A stretch of 64,000 nt of DNA from Theocolax elegans (GCA_026168455.1 CM047428.1:19992759-20056758); one strand, 5' to 3'. Counted from the stretch's first letter, positions 1 to 12,854 are shown. A program made the numbers and translations. The notes: generated from the letters alone by a model not told the origin.

Positions 1-1112
1 CTTCTTCTTCTTCGCAGTGAAGCGATTTCTATCCTAGCGCAACGATCGCTATCTTTCTTTCTTTCTTTCCAATTTTCTTTTTTTTTTGTTACTCTTCGTG
101 GAATTGTAATGGAGAAAGAGAGAGGAGACGAGGTTTCCTTTTTTTATAGCGATAACGTTTCTGGGGAGAAAAAGTGAGATTTAAAAATGGAAAATAGGAG
201 TGGCGTTGTATATTGTTATTTAGAGCTTTTTTTCTTTCTTCGTTCGGTTTTTCTTTTTGGGAGAAGTAGAATTGTTGGGGTTATTGGGCTTTGTGAGTGA
301 GGATGAACTGAGATTTACTGGTGGTATAATTACAGGATGAAGAATTACGTTGTTTCTTTGTGGCTTTTATTTGGATCGAGGAGTTTATAGCTATATCATG
401 TGTATATAGCTATGGGTGTAGATGATTTGATTTTTTTTTCTGTACCAAAATTTATTGGGTTATTAGGGTATTATTTTCTTTCCTTTTTTTACAAAATTTA
501 TTACGTTATAGAGCTACTAGATTATTGGGTATTTGTATGTATTGATCGATAGATCATCACTTTGTGTTTTAAACAAAAAAATTATTGTAGTATTGGGTTA
601 AAATTTGGTTTTGTCGTACAAGATATGTGATAATTTTTCGTTTGAATTTTTGTTTTCCATACAAAATATACTGACAAGGAACTTCACCTCCGGAAACGGA
701 TCTTGTCCTAACTTTGGTATGTCTTTTGTAATATAAAAATATGAAGAAATCCAAGTTCTTACTTGACAATGGCCACTTTTGCGAAAGTTATTCGACATCT
801 AACAATAATTTCAATAAAAATTACTTTCAGTTTAATCGCTTATAACTTGAAAACGAATATTGACAGGAACTCAAACCAATAACCCAAAAACTAAAAAATA
901 GTTGAGTTCAAGTAGATATTGTTTGAAAGAAAGATGCTTATATTGCTCAATTTAGAACAAAGTTATGAAGAAAATAATAATTGAAGATTTTAGGTCAAAA
1001 AACAAAATAAATTTTTTATACTAAATTTTGATTTCTATTTCTTTAATTTCTTATTTTCTTCATAAGTTTGCTCCAAATTGAATAATTTAAGCTCTTTCTT
1101 TTTTGATATCTC
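1..1112. repeat. Direct duplication, copy A (cut by window edge)
   Basis: This block starts with the CTT run at the window edge and ends near the GATATC at about 1112. It is almost identical, apart from single-base indels in homopolymers, to 1826-2951 (offset 1830 rising to about 1840). No gene is seen: frames on both strands are short and are interrupted differently in the two copies. The right part (about 660-1112) corresponds to the left arm and centre of the hairpin that is complete only in copy B. Whether the copy extends left of the window cannot be seen. Confidence 0.9.
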
Positions 1113-1823
1113 AGATTATTTCATGTTCTCTTGGATTACTTTAGATGACTGAAAAATACTTTCTGTAGCATTAATATTTTTTGATCTTTTCGTAATGTCT
1201 CCGAAAACTTTCAGATTATAACCTTCCAATCTTTCAGATATACCTGAAATGAATTTTCAATAATTAAGATACCTTTAGATAACCAATTAACCTGTCCGCT
1301 ATATCTGTAAATGAAGACGAAGATCATATACAAACCCGAATCATTTAATAAATTGAAAGAGCAAGGTTTATAACCTCCGAGGCCGAGCGTCGCGTTAAAA
1401 GAATATTGAATTAATCCATTAAAATAAACAACAGTAGTTCGATCATTTCGTTTGCACGATAATAAATATCCTAGATTAACGAAAAGGACGAAAGAAGATT
1501 GGCTCTCCCACACCCCTCGGTCCACTCCGCGAAAAGAAAGTTAGAAAGGAGAGTAGGACCTGGGGGTACTTTTAATTCAAGCGTAATTAGTTTAATTCCG
1601 TAGGAGCGGGAGAAAATAAAAGGAGAAGGTATGGGCGAGAACCCGATGATTAAAAAGCTGGAATTACGATATTGTTCGTAAGGTAAACGAGACTGGAGAG
1701 GATAAGACTGGCAAGACACTAGAGGTTAAGTGGTCTCCATTGTACTTTTAAACGGTAGAGCCTTACCGATTACTCACCAATGACAAATGATTGTCCCGTG
1801 GTACTCTCTTCTCCTGCTTTGCA
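1113..1823. other. Unique spacer between the two direct copies
   Basis: About 710 bases without a convincing gene. Bases 1490-1760 are somewhat richer in G+C, and open frames overlap there on the minus strand, but they have no recognisable domain and end in low-complexity sequence. Confidence 0.6.
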
Positions 1824-1825
1824 TC

Positions 1826-2951
1826 TTCTTCTTCTTCTTCTTCTTAGTGAAGCGATTTCTATCCTAGCGCAACGATCGCTATCTTTCTTTCTTTCTTTCC
1901 AATTTTCTTTTTTTTTTTGTTACTCTTCGTGGAATTGTAATGGAGAAAGAGAGAGGAGACGAGGTTTCCTTTTTTTATAGCGATAACGTTTCTGGGGAGA
2001 AAAAGTGAGATTTAAAAATGGAAAATAGGAGTGGCGTTGTATATTGTTATTTAGAGCTTTTTTTTCTTTCTTCGTTCGGTTTTTCTTTTTTGGGAGAAGT
2101 AGAATTGTTGGGGTTATTGGGCTTTGTGAGTGAGGATGAACTGAGATTTACTGGTGGTATAATTACAGGATGAAGAATTACGTTGTTTCTTTGTGCTTTT
2201 TATTTGGATCGAGGAGTTTATAGCTATATCATGTGTATATAGCTATGGGTGTAGATGATTTTGATTTTTTTTTCTGTACCAAAATTTATTGGGTTATTAG
2301 GGTATTATTTTTCTTTCCTTTTTTTACAAAATTTATTACGTTATAGAGCTACTAGATTATTGGGTATTTGTATGTATTGATCGATAGATCATCACTTTGT
2401 GTTTTAAACAAAAAAATTATTGTAGTATTGGGTTAAAATTTGGTTTTGTCGTACAAGATATGTGATAATTTTTCGTTTGAATTTTTGTTTTCCATACAAA
2501 ATATACTGACAAGGGAACTTCACCTCCGGGAAACGGATCTTGTCCTAACTTTGGTATGTCTTTTGTAATATAAAAATATGAAGAAATCCAAGTTATTACT
2601 TGACAATGGCCACTTTTGCGAAAGTTATTCGACATCTAACAATAATTTCAATAAAAATTACTTTCACTTTAATCGCTTATAACTTGAAAACGAATATTGA
2701 CAGGAACTCAAACCAATAACCCAAAAACTAAAAAAATAGTTGAGTTCAAGTAGATATTGTTTGAAAGAAAAGATGCTTATATTGCTCAATTTAGAACAAA
2801 GTTATGAAGAAAATAATAAATTGAAGATTTTTAGGTCAAAAAACAAAATAAATTTTTTATACTAAATTTTGATTTATATTTCTTAATTTCTTATTTTCTT
2901 CATAACTTTGCTCCAAATTGAATAATTTAAGCTTCTTTCTTTTTTCATATC
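1826..2951. repeat. Direct duplication, copy B
   Basis: Second copy of the block seen at 1-1112, beginning in a (CTT)n run at 1824-1845. Differences are mainly one-base changes in T or A runs. The (CTT)n start of both copies suggests that the microsatellite marks the duplication junction (inference). Unlike copy A, this copy continues into the full right arm of the hairpin at 2510-3191. Confidence 0.9.
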
Positions 2952-3191
2952 ATATCTACTTGAACTCAACTTTCTTCTGGTTTTTGATTTGAGTGTCTAT
3001 CTATTTGTTTCAGAGTTATAAACGATTAAATTGGAAGTAATGTTTACTGCTATTATTATTGGACGTCGAATAACTTTCGTAAAAATGGCCATTGCCAAGG
3101 AATAACTTGGCTTTCTTCATATTTTTATATTACAAAAGACATACCAGAGTTAGGATAAGATCCGTTTCCCGGAAGTCAAATACTTCCCTTG
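2510..3191. repeat. Imperfect long inverted repeat (foldback), ~680 bp
   Basis: The sequence from 2510 reads back in reverse complement up to 3191. Landmarks are the CAAGGGAACTTCACCTCCGG start against its mirror near 3165-3191, the AAAGTTATTCGACATC segment near 2620 against GACGTCGAATAACTTTCG near 3062, and the AACAAAGTTATGAAGAAAAT segment near 2797 against ATTTTCTTCATAACTTTGC near 2893. The centre lies around 2850 with almost no spacer. The arms have diverged by substitutions and indels. No terminal target duplication was identified. Confidence 0.85.
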
Positions 3192-4237
3192 TGAGTTATG
3201 AATATAAAGTTTCTTTTTTTTTAATTTTATTTTTTTGGGGGGGGACGAAATCAATGAAATTATTGATTAAAACATTTTTTGAATGAAAACGCGTTTTTTT
3301 GTAGATAATACTGAGTCACTCATTTTTAATTTTGTTGTCACGTTTCTTTTTATTAAACGCACCAATAAATATATATTAAAATTTAAATGTTCTTGTCAGT
3401 ATTGAGTTATTAGGTGTGCGTAAGACAATATTTAATTACATATTTTTAGTTTTAATATTTTTTAAGTAATTAAACTACGTTGATTATACGATCGATGATT
3501 GATTCCGTATGATTTTCACGAAAATCGAATTAAATCGTTGGAATTTCACACTCCTGCGTTATGCCTTCGTCGCGTATATACACTCATCGTAAATCATTTT
3601 GTTCGCTGAAATCACGAGGATCGAATGGATAGATATCGTAATCGTATACGTATGCGCGTCTTCATCGTTTGGATAACAAACGTCGCGCGTATCTTATGAC
3701 ATATATATATTGTATTTTGACATTTCGAGCGAGTCTAATTTAAATATTTTTTTGGATATAAATTGATTTTTACGTAGAAATAAAGATGAGGGGAAGTTGA
3801 AATAAAAATGTTGTCGAAATTAAAGGAAATATGATAATACGAAAAGTGATCTAATTCTATTATGAATAATATTAACAATTAATAACTTTTTTCATAATTA
3901 TTGAAAACATTTCTTAATTTTATAAACAATATGTATTATTATCAACTTTTATTTATTTACATTTATTAGCTAGTTTACTTGTAGTATAACTATTTTAATT
4001 AATTAAGAGACTACGTACTCAGATTTTTTTTCCATAATGAATTTACCGCAGTGTCCGCTTAAATGAAACAAAATTTCAATAAAAATCTAAATGCTTATTT
4101 AAAAAAATTATTTAGTTGCATTTTATGTATAATTTTTCAATTTTTTTAAATAAAAGTTAATAATAATACATTTAATTTAAAAAATTAAGAAGCATTTTTA
4201 ATTATTATAAAAAAAAATTATTAATTATTATTATTAA
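3192..4237. other. AT-rich noncoding stretch
   Basis: About 1 kb of AT-rich DNA with runs of T and A. Bases 3480-3720 are slightly more balanced and contain alternating CGTATACGTATGCGCG-type sequence. No gene, RNA or clear repeat was recognised. Confidence 0.6.
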
Positions 4238-4380
4238 CAGTTTCTTTTTCGATGGTAACCACGACTTAACCCCCCAATTGAAACCATGTTTTGCCCGTTA
4301 ATTAGTGATTTGACCACACTAAACGTTTCACAAATACTTCGATTTTCACTAATGAGGGTGTTTGTAGAATGTAAATTAAA
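4238..4380. repeat. Diverged dispersed repeat, copy 1
   Basis: Shares an interrupted match with 32315-32445: a TTTTGCCC-TTAATTA-TGATTT core, followed about 50 bases later by a GATTTTCACTAATGAGGG-like block. Similarity is partial, so this is a low-confidence pair of old copies of an unnamed element. Confidence 0.35.
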
Positions 4381-5955
4381 AATAGTTAAACCCACGATCA
4401 AATGGAATCGCAAATCCAAACCCCAACCGAAAATAGAAAAATAAAATCCTAAAGATAAAGTAAAAACAATAAAATCTAACCCAAAAATGAAAAAGCTTAT
4501 CCGTCGATATACACCCATAGAAATCTAAATTTCCATTTCGCGCTCGGTATCTCGCACAAAGACGCAGCGGCAGCATTACTCGCGCGTTTAAGGATAAGTT
4601 CCACGGTACAGTGAGAAGGGGGGGAGGAGATGACGGTACGCTATATATATATATAGATATATATATACATGTACGTTCCACTTTCAAATGAGTTTTGTGC
4701 AGGCTGCGTACTATGTGTTAGACGACGATTTCTACGTGAGCGAGCCGCGCAAAAGTTGGCCCTGATCCGCTCCTCTGCATTATTTGCGGAAAACGACTGT
4801 CGTTCCCAAAGTTTGACGTTGAAACGAAGTAACGAATCCTCCCTATGTCTCTATATGTTGCTGAAATCTCAATTTCTTTCTTTCGCCTTCCTTTATTTTT
4901 TCGTTCATTCGCACGTAATTCCGTCGATCGATAAGTATAGATGCGGTTGATACCAGTGACGAAATGATAATTGGTAATTGGGAAATAAATGATATAATGC
5001 GAAATTTGGTAAGGTTATTCGAAAATTGGAGATGCAGACGAGATGGATTTCGGGATGGTAATTATATAGAGGTACGGTTGACAAACAAACACAAACCCGA
5101 CCGAATGGGAAGCATAAACAATGGTATACGTACGTTTAAGGGGATGATTGTCAGGTAACAACGCGTGTACCTGGAACTTGATGTTATCGATCCTAAGCGA
5201 ATATCCCTGTTTGTGATAGAAACCTTAAATTGCAGTTGATGGACAATATTAAGTAATGTCGTCATTCGAGATCTAGGTATAAAGAAATTTATCCGTATGC
5301 GATTTACGTGTACATATATGTGACATTGGAGTATAATGAAAGTAATAAAGTTTTAATTTTGAGTATCAACTGCAATCACCTTTTTAAATGGTGTAATTAT
5401 AATCTCAAAGCAGTTGTTGAAAAAGTGAATGAAATACTTTTTGACTAAACAATCACGGTATAAATTGTTAATAAAAAAAATCAACAAGAATATCATTAAA
5501 TATCAACCGGACGTATCAAAACTTTTCAATAAAAGTAAACAAAGTGTCACGAATCAACCCGAAGAACAAAACTTTTCGATAAAAGTCGCTGTAATATTTC
5601 TTTACGTGTGAACAAAAATATCACGAAACAAACTAAGTATAAAAGCTTTTCAATCAAACTAAATAAAAATGTTACGAATCAATCATCCAATTTAATTAAG
5701 TTAATTTTTATCAACGATTTGACCACTATTATCTTATATTTGTTTTAAATGTTGATAAAATAAATCAATAACAATACTATAATATCATAAGTCAAACTCA
5801 AGCAATCTCCTAATTTAATAAAAACGTATGATGTGAAAATTCAACAACAAAAATATAAAGTTATACAACAATTTTGTTTTTAAAAGATGTCAAAAAAAAG
5901 TCCGAATATAACCAATTTAAAAATTGACAAAACGTCAATACAAACATAATTTTTT
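4381..5955. other. Noncoding stretch with a TA microsatellite
   Basis: Contains (TA)n with a GA interruption at 4641-4668. A more G+C-balanced section at 4500-5250 has short overlapping open frames on both strands and no recognisable domain. From 5300 the DNA is AT-rich with repeated AAAATATCA/TCACGAA-like words. No gene is supported. Confidence 0.55.
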
Positions 5956-6171
5956 GAGGCCTGCGATGGCTCGGTCGGTTAGGGCGTCGGACTAGTAATC
6001 TGCAGGAGGTCCCAAGTTTGATTCCCGGCCCCGGCCGATTGATACAACCACCATGGGGAATCTATTTTCAACAAGTGCTTTCTTCTCCAAGACATCGTAT
6101 GACCTCCGTCGCTAATTACCACCGATTTGGGAGCATAAAAAGACCGACATTAAAATAATAAAAACAAAAAG
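5956..6171 (+). mobile_element. tRNA-derived SINE with Thr(AGT)-like head
   Basis: The head reads like a tRNA. There is an A-box-like stretch (TGGCTCGGTCGGTTAGGGCG, from 5966), an anticodon-arm stretch with loop CTAGTAA (anticodon AGT, Thr-like) and a B-box-like GGTCCCAAGTTTGATTCCC. It ends in a GGCCCCGGCC acceptor-like segment. A ~100 bp body follows, then the tail GGAGCATAAAAAGACCGACA with A-rich (AAT)n. The same tail occurs at 36840, 36930 (minus), 42111, 9173 and 11113. Body, tail and A-rich end are typical of a short interspersed element copied by a LINE partner. The partner is not identified. Confidence 0.85.
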
Positions 6172-7510
6172 ATAATTTCACAAATCTGCAATATAGAATT
6201 CATCCTTAATAAAAAAAAAGTCACAAGTTTATCTCTGTCCTAAAAATGATTAACGACGCGTAAACAAATAATAAAGTTACGTATTGTTTTTAAAACCATA
6301 GGTTAATAAATAAATAAAAAATATAATTCACGAATTGCATCAACAGTTGATCAAAATAGTCAACAAATAAATTACACTGTCACTAATTAACCTCAGTGTC
6401 GGTAAAGTATATATCAAAAAGAAGATTTTTAACCAAAGGACGAAAATCAACCGTCACGAAAGAATCTCAACAATACTATTATACAATTTACTTTAAATTA
6501 AAAAAAATGTACAATTTTCAATCAACCCTACAAACCTATACAAAAAAATCTAAATACCTGATTATCTTACATTACATTATTATCGATAAAAAAAAGGAAA
6601 AAACAGGGCGTAACATAGCCTAGAACGTAACAATCTAGAAATTCGAAACAATTTACAACAGAGACAACAGTGTAAAAGCTATATATATGAACCAACGACA
6701 AAGGATGGTCTATGGCTTTTCGATTACCTTCATCGTAAATGTACACACACACGCACACCCCACACCCGGAGAGAGACACGGAGGGAGATAGGCGAGGTAT
6801 TCGCGATACGCTCTCTTCGAGTGTCCATAGTGTTTATGTATTTACGCGGCTGTATACGCATAGCATGAATGAGCGACGTGTTTACATCCTATACGTATGG
6901 GACACGAGCCGCGTTCCCCATAAACGACGTATGCGCGTTCGTAAACCAACGTCATGTATATATGTATGTGGGTGTGTACGTGCGTGTGCGTGCGCGTGTG
7001 TGCGTATGTGTATATCGGTGCGTGCGTCAGCCTAATGCCTCGATCAAATACTGCAATTAAGTGGACCACCGACTCGCTCCTATCTTGAATATATACATGT
7101 GTGTGTATGTATATATATAAATACATTTACCCATTTCCCTCTCTATAAAGGATATACTTGCAGATTCCAAGCAATTTCTAGGTTATGACGTAGTTGTAAG
7201 GTACACACTGTTGTTTATATATATATATATATATATAGTCTTACCCCCCCCCCCATACGTGCATACATTTTATACATTATTATCCAATAGTTTTATTAAC
7301 TACTCGTGATAATATAAAACGATATTTGATCTGTTTTTATTTTTTTATTTCGAGGTTACGTCAAATTGAAATTCACAGCCTGTCTTATTTAACAGATGTT
7401 TGCTGAGTTACTTTGCTTTTAGCTTTTTTGGACTTCTTCGTTGCGATGACACATTTGTAAATGTAATTTGGTATGTAAAGTTACAATGTCATAAGTTTTT
7501 ATGAAAATCA
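6172..7510. other. Noncoding DNA with CA/TG and TA microsatellites
   Basis: AT-rich up to about 6700, then a section rich in ACACAC, GTGTGCGTGC and TATATG words (6734-7120), a (TA)n run at 7216-7238 and a poly-C run at 7243-7254. The apparent open frames here translate simple repeats and are not taken as genes. Confidence 0.6.
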
Positions 7511-7942
7511 GTTGACGGTCGCATGACGTATAGTACGAATTGTCACAAATGCATGGATGGTTAATCGACAGTTGTACGACCTACAATTAAAAAGTGACAA
7601 ATAGTCACAAATTTTAGAGAGGTCAAATTATTCTCTCTTGCTGTATCATAAAACCGTAACAATTGGTTACAATGTTTTAGGACGGTTAATTTACAATTAT
7701 AATATTTATAATAAAAAAAAGTTGCAGGTGGTTACAATTTGTTTTTTGGACGGTCAATTGACAGTTTGTATTATATACAATAAAAAAAGTGCCAAATGAG
7801 TACAATTTTTTGTAACGGTTAATTGACAGTCTCAGTACGTAACAAAATCGTAATAATTTTGTACAATTTTTAAGGCGAGGGTCAAGTAACAGTCACTTGA
7901 TCATATAATAAAAAAGTAATAGTCACAAATTTAAAAATTTCC
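7511..7942. repeat. Degenerate ~64 bp tandem array, ~7 units
   Basis: Units begin with ACGGTTAATTGACAGT or a variant. Recognisable unit starts are at 7559, 7621, 7684, 7752, 7817 and 7880 (spacing 62-68), with a weaker unit from about 7511. Each has the layout GGTYAATTGACAGT, variable ATATAAT, AAAAAAGTGnCAAAT, nnTACAATTTTT. Divergence is strong, so the array is old. Confidence 0.8.
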
Positions 7943-9074
7943 GTTGGTTTTTTATTCGTGTTCCTGATGAATTACGTATTATAATTTAGTTTTGACATTT
8001 GATATATTAATTCATTTATGTGATTTCATTGATTAATTTTAGTGAAAATATAACAAAATCTACATAAATCTACATAAAACTATAGTCCTGATCAAAATTG
8101 ACGTATACATTTATATATATTTTAATTAATAATCCACACTTGTAATCAACCTCGGCACCCTCTTACAGTAAATCAAAAAAATTAATTATCAAGTTTTCTA
8201 GAATTAACAAAAAATCCGTGCATGTTACAACATAATTGAAACTTTTGAATTCGCGAAAAAGGTGATTATTATTCATACCAAAAAAAGAACGTCATTTTGC
8301 TCCACGTCAGACTATTTAGTAACGATGTAGTCCTCCAAAAAAGAAAATAAAAAAAAATGAGAGGGAGAGAGAGAGTGAGTAGGAAATCAGAGGAGAGAAA
8401 CTGGAGAGCTTTTGTCTCTGCTCGTCTTGCAAAATTCCGTACGAAGTTGGGAACTTTCACGAGAATGAACTTCACATCGCTGGAGAAAAGCGGGTCATTT
8501 GAAAGTCAAACAAAAAGTACGATCAAAAAATAAAAATGAGAAACTTTTTTGTTGTCCCTTTCTTCGCTCAACCGTAAAAAATTGTCTGGTTGGCATTAAA
8601 AAAAATACACACAATAATTTTCCCTCCCGTACAAAAAAGAAATTCCTCGTCATTATCGTAAGCAACGATTTTACGTGTACAAACGAGTAGTGGTCGTTTT
8701 GTTCGCGCAAAATTTCTAACGTCGCGATGTCGAGAAATGAAATATGATACACTTGATATGCTTTCATTTCAAGAGGCTCGAACTTCAAAGTTCTTAAGTT
8801 CTTGTATAACGTAAAACGAGTGTAGCACAAGAAATAAAGTTTAATTACTCGGGAATGAGTTTCTTTTGGTAAATGTTGTATTTGATGGAATTTCGTTGAT
8901 CTATCGTTTTTGTTTTGTTTTAAATACTACTATAGTCTCTTAGCTAATTAACGTATATAGTTTTAAACATTTTGTATTTCGTGGGTGGTGTTTGACGTTG
9001 GCAACGTTGTTTTTGCAATGCTTATGCGTCTCACAGAAATATCAAATGATGTCATGGTAGAAGAGACAAATTTT
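7943..9074. other. Noncoding stretch
   Basis: AT-rich with a GA-rich run at 8355-8405 and a slightly more G+C-balanced part at 8240-8830. Short open frames overlap there on both strands, and none shows a recognisable motif. Nothing else was seen. Confidence 0.55.
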
Positions 9075-9172
9075 TTGCAACATTTTAATAATTATCATAT
9101 AAACATTGAAATTTTGCAACGTATTTTGTAAGTCATGATTATTTATAAATCTATAAATAATAATTTATAATA

Positions 9173-9233
9173 AGCTGCTTAGCACCAGTTTAGGAGCATA
9201 AAAAGAGCGACGTTAAAATAATAATAATAAACA
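9173..9233 (+). mobile_element. SINE 3'-tail fragment
   Basis: AGCACCAGTTTAGGAGCATA followed by AAAGAGCGACGTTAAAATAA and (AAT)n matches the 3' end of the SINE at 5956-6171. Head and body are missing, so this is a 5'-truncated copy. Confidence 0.75.
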
Positions 9234-9384
9234 AAAAATTATTTATAAAAATATAACACAGGGAATCAATACTTTTTACAACATTTTAGTGATTGTGAGG
9301 AAAACGTTGCTAATTTACTACATTCTTTGCATTTTATAACATTTTACGTAAATACTATATCCTAATACGAATCTATGCTTTGTA

Positions 9385-10918
9385 ATTGAGGGGCCGGAAA
9401 CGAAAAGGGGCGCGTGAGCCGAAAATCCTGGATAAGTATTGTCCACGGAGTCGATTTTTCACGTCAATAAAATTAAATTTTTTCTTTTGGGTTTTGTAGA
9501 GGACATAATTCCACACATTTTTTGTATTTAAACAATATTAAAAATATTTTTTGTTTTCGAGTTATAACCGAAAAACGCGATTTTTGCGATAATTATTTTT
9601 TAATACGTTTTTTCACTTCAACTCGCCACCATTTTCTTTCTATTGAATATTTTGTTCTGAAATTTTTATAGAAGTTTCTCCTAAGATATCCGCGAGTAAT
9701 AGACTTGATAAAACTCTTAATATTGATTAGAAAAAATGTGATGATTTTTTAAAAAGAAAAAATGAAATTTATGTACGTTTACCTTCAGCGAGAAAAGTTG
9801 AGTGACGAAGTTTTAAATTTCGGGATTGTAATAATCGGATATTAAAACTAAATAGTAAGGAAGTTTTTTGGAAATTTTCAGACTTACAAGTATTAAGGAA
9901 GCTGAATAATAGCGATTTTTCCATAAGCTCGGAAACCGCGCGCCATGCGTTCTAACTGAGCCGCCCGGGCGTTCGACTCGCTTCTCTTATTTATCTCTCT
10001 TATTTTTTTTTATGTGAAGATATTATCATTGAAGAAACTCGGTTTACTGGTAACTTAAACACCATTATTTGAAGGAGTGTCCATTTGATTATGTTAGGCA
10101 AAAGATAAAACTTATATAAAGTATATAAAATTTATCGAAAATTAGCGATAATAAGAAACCATAAGTATTCGTTGTTTGTCAGTATAAAAAAGAAAATTCG
10201 AAGGATTAACTGTATTTTAAATATAATATTTGCTTCTTTTAAGTCATTGTGCCTTGAAAATGTACATAAAAATTATAAATGAGGTGGTTAGCGTGAAAGA
10301 TTGTAGATTAAAAAATGTGGAGAGCGAGTCGAACGCCCGGGCGGCTCAGTTAGAGGCATGGCGCGCGGTTCCGAGCTTATGGAAAAATCGCGATTATTCA
10401 GCTTCCTTAATACTTGTAAGTCCTGAAAATTTCCAAAAAACTTCCTTAACTATTTAGTTTTAATATCCGATTATTACATCCCGAAATTTAAAACTTCGTC
10501 ACTCAACTTTTCTCGCTGAAGGTAAACATACATAAATTTCATTTTTTCTTTTTAAAAAATCATCACAGTTTTTCTAAACAATATTAAGACTTTTATCAAG
10601 TCTATTACTCGCGATATCTTAGGAGAAAACTTCTATAAAAATTCAGAACAAAATATGGAAGAGAAAGAAAATGGTGGCGAGTTGAAGTGAAAAACGTATT
10701 AAAAAATAATTATCGCAAAAATCGCGTTTTTCGGTAATAACTCGAAAACAAAAAATATTTTTAATATTGTTTAAATACAAAAAAATGTGTGGAATTATGT
10801 CCTCTACAAAACCCAAAAGAAAAAAATTTAATTTTATTGACGTGAAAAATCGACTCCGTGGACAATACTTATCCAGGATTTTCGGCTCACGCGCCCTTTT
10901 CGTTTCCGGCCCCTCAAT
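9385..10918. mobile_element. Foldback DNA element with ~600 bp arms, copy 1
   Basis: The left arm (9385-9986) begins ATTGAGGGGCCGGAAACG. The right arm (about 10319-10918) is its reverse complement and ends CGTTTCCGGCCCCTCAAT. Both ends are flanked by TA (9383-9384 and 10919-10920), consistent with a TA target duplication as in Tc1/mariner-type elements. The arms match over ~600 bases with scattered single-base differences. The ~330 bp centre (9987-10318) encodes nothing recognisable, so the element is non-autonomous. Open frames across the arms are incidental. Confidence 0.9.
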
Positions 10919-11112
10919 TAACCTTTACTAATTATTGTATCAACGTTAAAAATTGTAACGTTTTTTTTACTAATTATTTACATGTACATAGTTAATATCA
11001 AGTGCATGGTAGTATTGCAACATTTTAATAATTATCATATAAACATTGAAATTTTGCAACGTATTTTGTAAGTCATGATTATTTATAAATCTATAAATAA
11101 TAATTTATAATA

Positions 11113-11172
11113 AGCTGCTTAGCACCAGTTTAGGAGCATAAAAAGAGCGACGTTAAAATAATAATAATAAAC
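11113..11172 (+). mobile_element. SINE 3'-tail fragment (duplicated copy)
   Basis: Same truncated SINE tail as at 9173-9233, carried along by the tandem duplication rather than by a second insertion. Confidence 0.75.
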
Positions 11173-11321
11173 AAAAAATTATTTATAAAAATATAACACA
11201 GGGAATCAATACTTTTTACAATATTTTAGTGATTGTGAGGAAAACGTTGCTTTACTACATTCTTTGCATTTTATAACATTTTACGTAAATACTATATCCT
11301 AATACGAATCTATGCTTTGTA

Positions 11322-12854
11322 ATTGAGGGGCCGGAAACGAAAAGGGCGCGTGAGCCGAAAATCCTGGATAAGTATTGTCCACGGAGTCGATTTTTCACGT
11401 CAATAAAATTAAATTTTTTTTCTTTTGGGTTTTGTAGAGGACATAATTCCACACATTTTTTTGTATTTAAACAATATTAAAAATATTTTTTGTTTTCGAG
11501 TTATAACCGAAAACGCGATTTTTGCGATAATTATTTTTTAATACGTTTTTCACTTCAACTCGCCACCATTTTCTTTCTATTGAATATTTTGTTCTGAAAT
11601 TTTTATAGAAGTTTCTCCTAAGATATCCGCGAGTAATAGACTTGATAAAAACTCTTAATATTGATTAGAAAAATGTGATGATTTTTTAAAAAGAAAAATG
11701 AAATTTATGTACGTTTACCTTCAGCGAGAAAAGTTGAGTGACGAAGTTTTAAATTTCGGGATTGTAATAATCGGATATTAAAACTAAATAGTTAAGGAAG
11801 TTTTTTGGAAATTTTCAGACTTACAAGTATTAAGGAAGCTGAATAATAGCGATTTTTCCATAAGCTCGGAACCGCGCGCCATGCTTCTAACTGAGCCGCC
11901 CGGGCGTTCGACTCGCTCTCTTATTTATCTCTCTTATTTTTTTTTTATGTGAAGATATTATCATTGAAGAAACTCGGTTTACTGGTACTTAAACACCATT
12001 ATTTGAAGGAGTGTCCATTTGATTTATGTTAGGCAAAAGATAAAATTATATAAAGTATATAAAAATTTATCGAAAATTAGCGATAATAAGAAACCATAAG
12101 TATTCGTTGTTTGTCAGTATAAAAAGAAAATTCGAAGGATTAACTGTATTTTTAAATATAATATTGCTTCTTTTAAGTCATTGTGCACTTGAAAATGTAC
12201 ATAAAAATTATAAATGATGTGTTAGCGTGAAAGATTGTAGATTAAAAAATGTGGAGAGCGAGTCGAACGCCCGGGCGGCTCAGTTAGAGGCATGGCGCGC
12301 GGTTCCGAGCTTATGGAAAAATCGCGATTATTCAGCTTCCTTAATACTTGTAAGTCTGAAAATTTCCAAAAAACTTCCTTAACTATTTAGTTTTAATATC
12401 CGATTATTACAATCCCGAAATTTAAAACTTCGTCACTCAACTTTTCTCGCTGAAGGTAAACATACATAAATTTCATTTTTTTCTTTTTAAAAAATCATCA
12501 CATTTTTTCTAAACAATATTAAGACTTTTTATCAAGTCTATTACTCGCGGATATCTTAGGAGAAACTTCTATAAAAATTTCAGAACAAAATATTGAAGAG
12601 AAAGAAAATGGTGGCGAGTTGAAGTGAAAAACGTATTAAAAAATAATTATCGCAAAAATCGCGTTTTTCGGTAATAACTCGAAAACAAAAAATATTTTTA
12701 ATATTGTTTAAATACAAAAAATGTGTGGAATTATGTCCTCTACAAAACCCAAAAGAAAAAAATTTAATTTTATTGACGTGAAAAATCGACTCCGTGGACA
12801 ATACTTATCCAGGATTTTCGGCTCACGCGCCCTTTTCGTTTCCGGCCCCTCAAT
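11322..12854. mobile_element. Foldback DNA element with ~600 bp arms, copy 2
   Basis: Duplicate of the element at 9385-10918, with left arm 11322-11920, right arm 12254-12854 and the same TA flanks. Flanking DNA is identical to that of copy 1, so it arose by local duplication and not by transposition. Confidence 0.9.

Larger units (their letters stand above)
9075..11014. repeat. Tandem duplication unit 1 (~1.94 kb)
   Basis: Unit starts at TTGCAACATTTTAATAATTA (9075) and runs to 11014, where the same word restarts at 11015. The second unit is nearly identical along its whole length, including flanks, SINE tail fragment and foldback element, so the duplication happened after those insertions. 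Differences are mostly one-base indels. Confidence 0.93.

Noticed and set aside
6739..7126. Overlapping open frames of 63-98 codons on both strands
   Set aside because: They translate CA/TG and TA simple repeats and give Tyr/Thr/His or Val/Arg/Cys runs.
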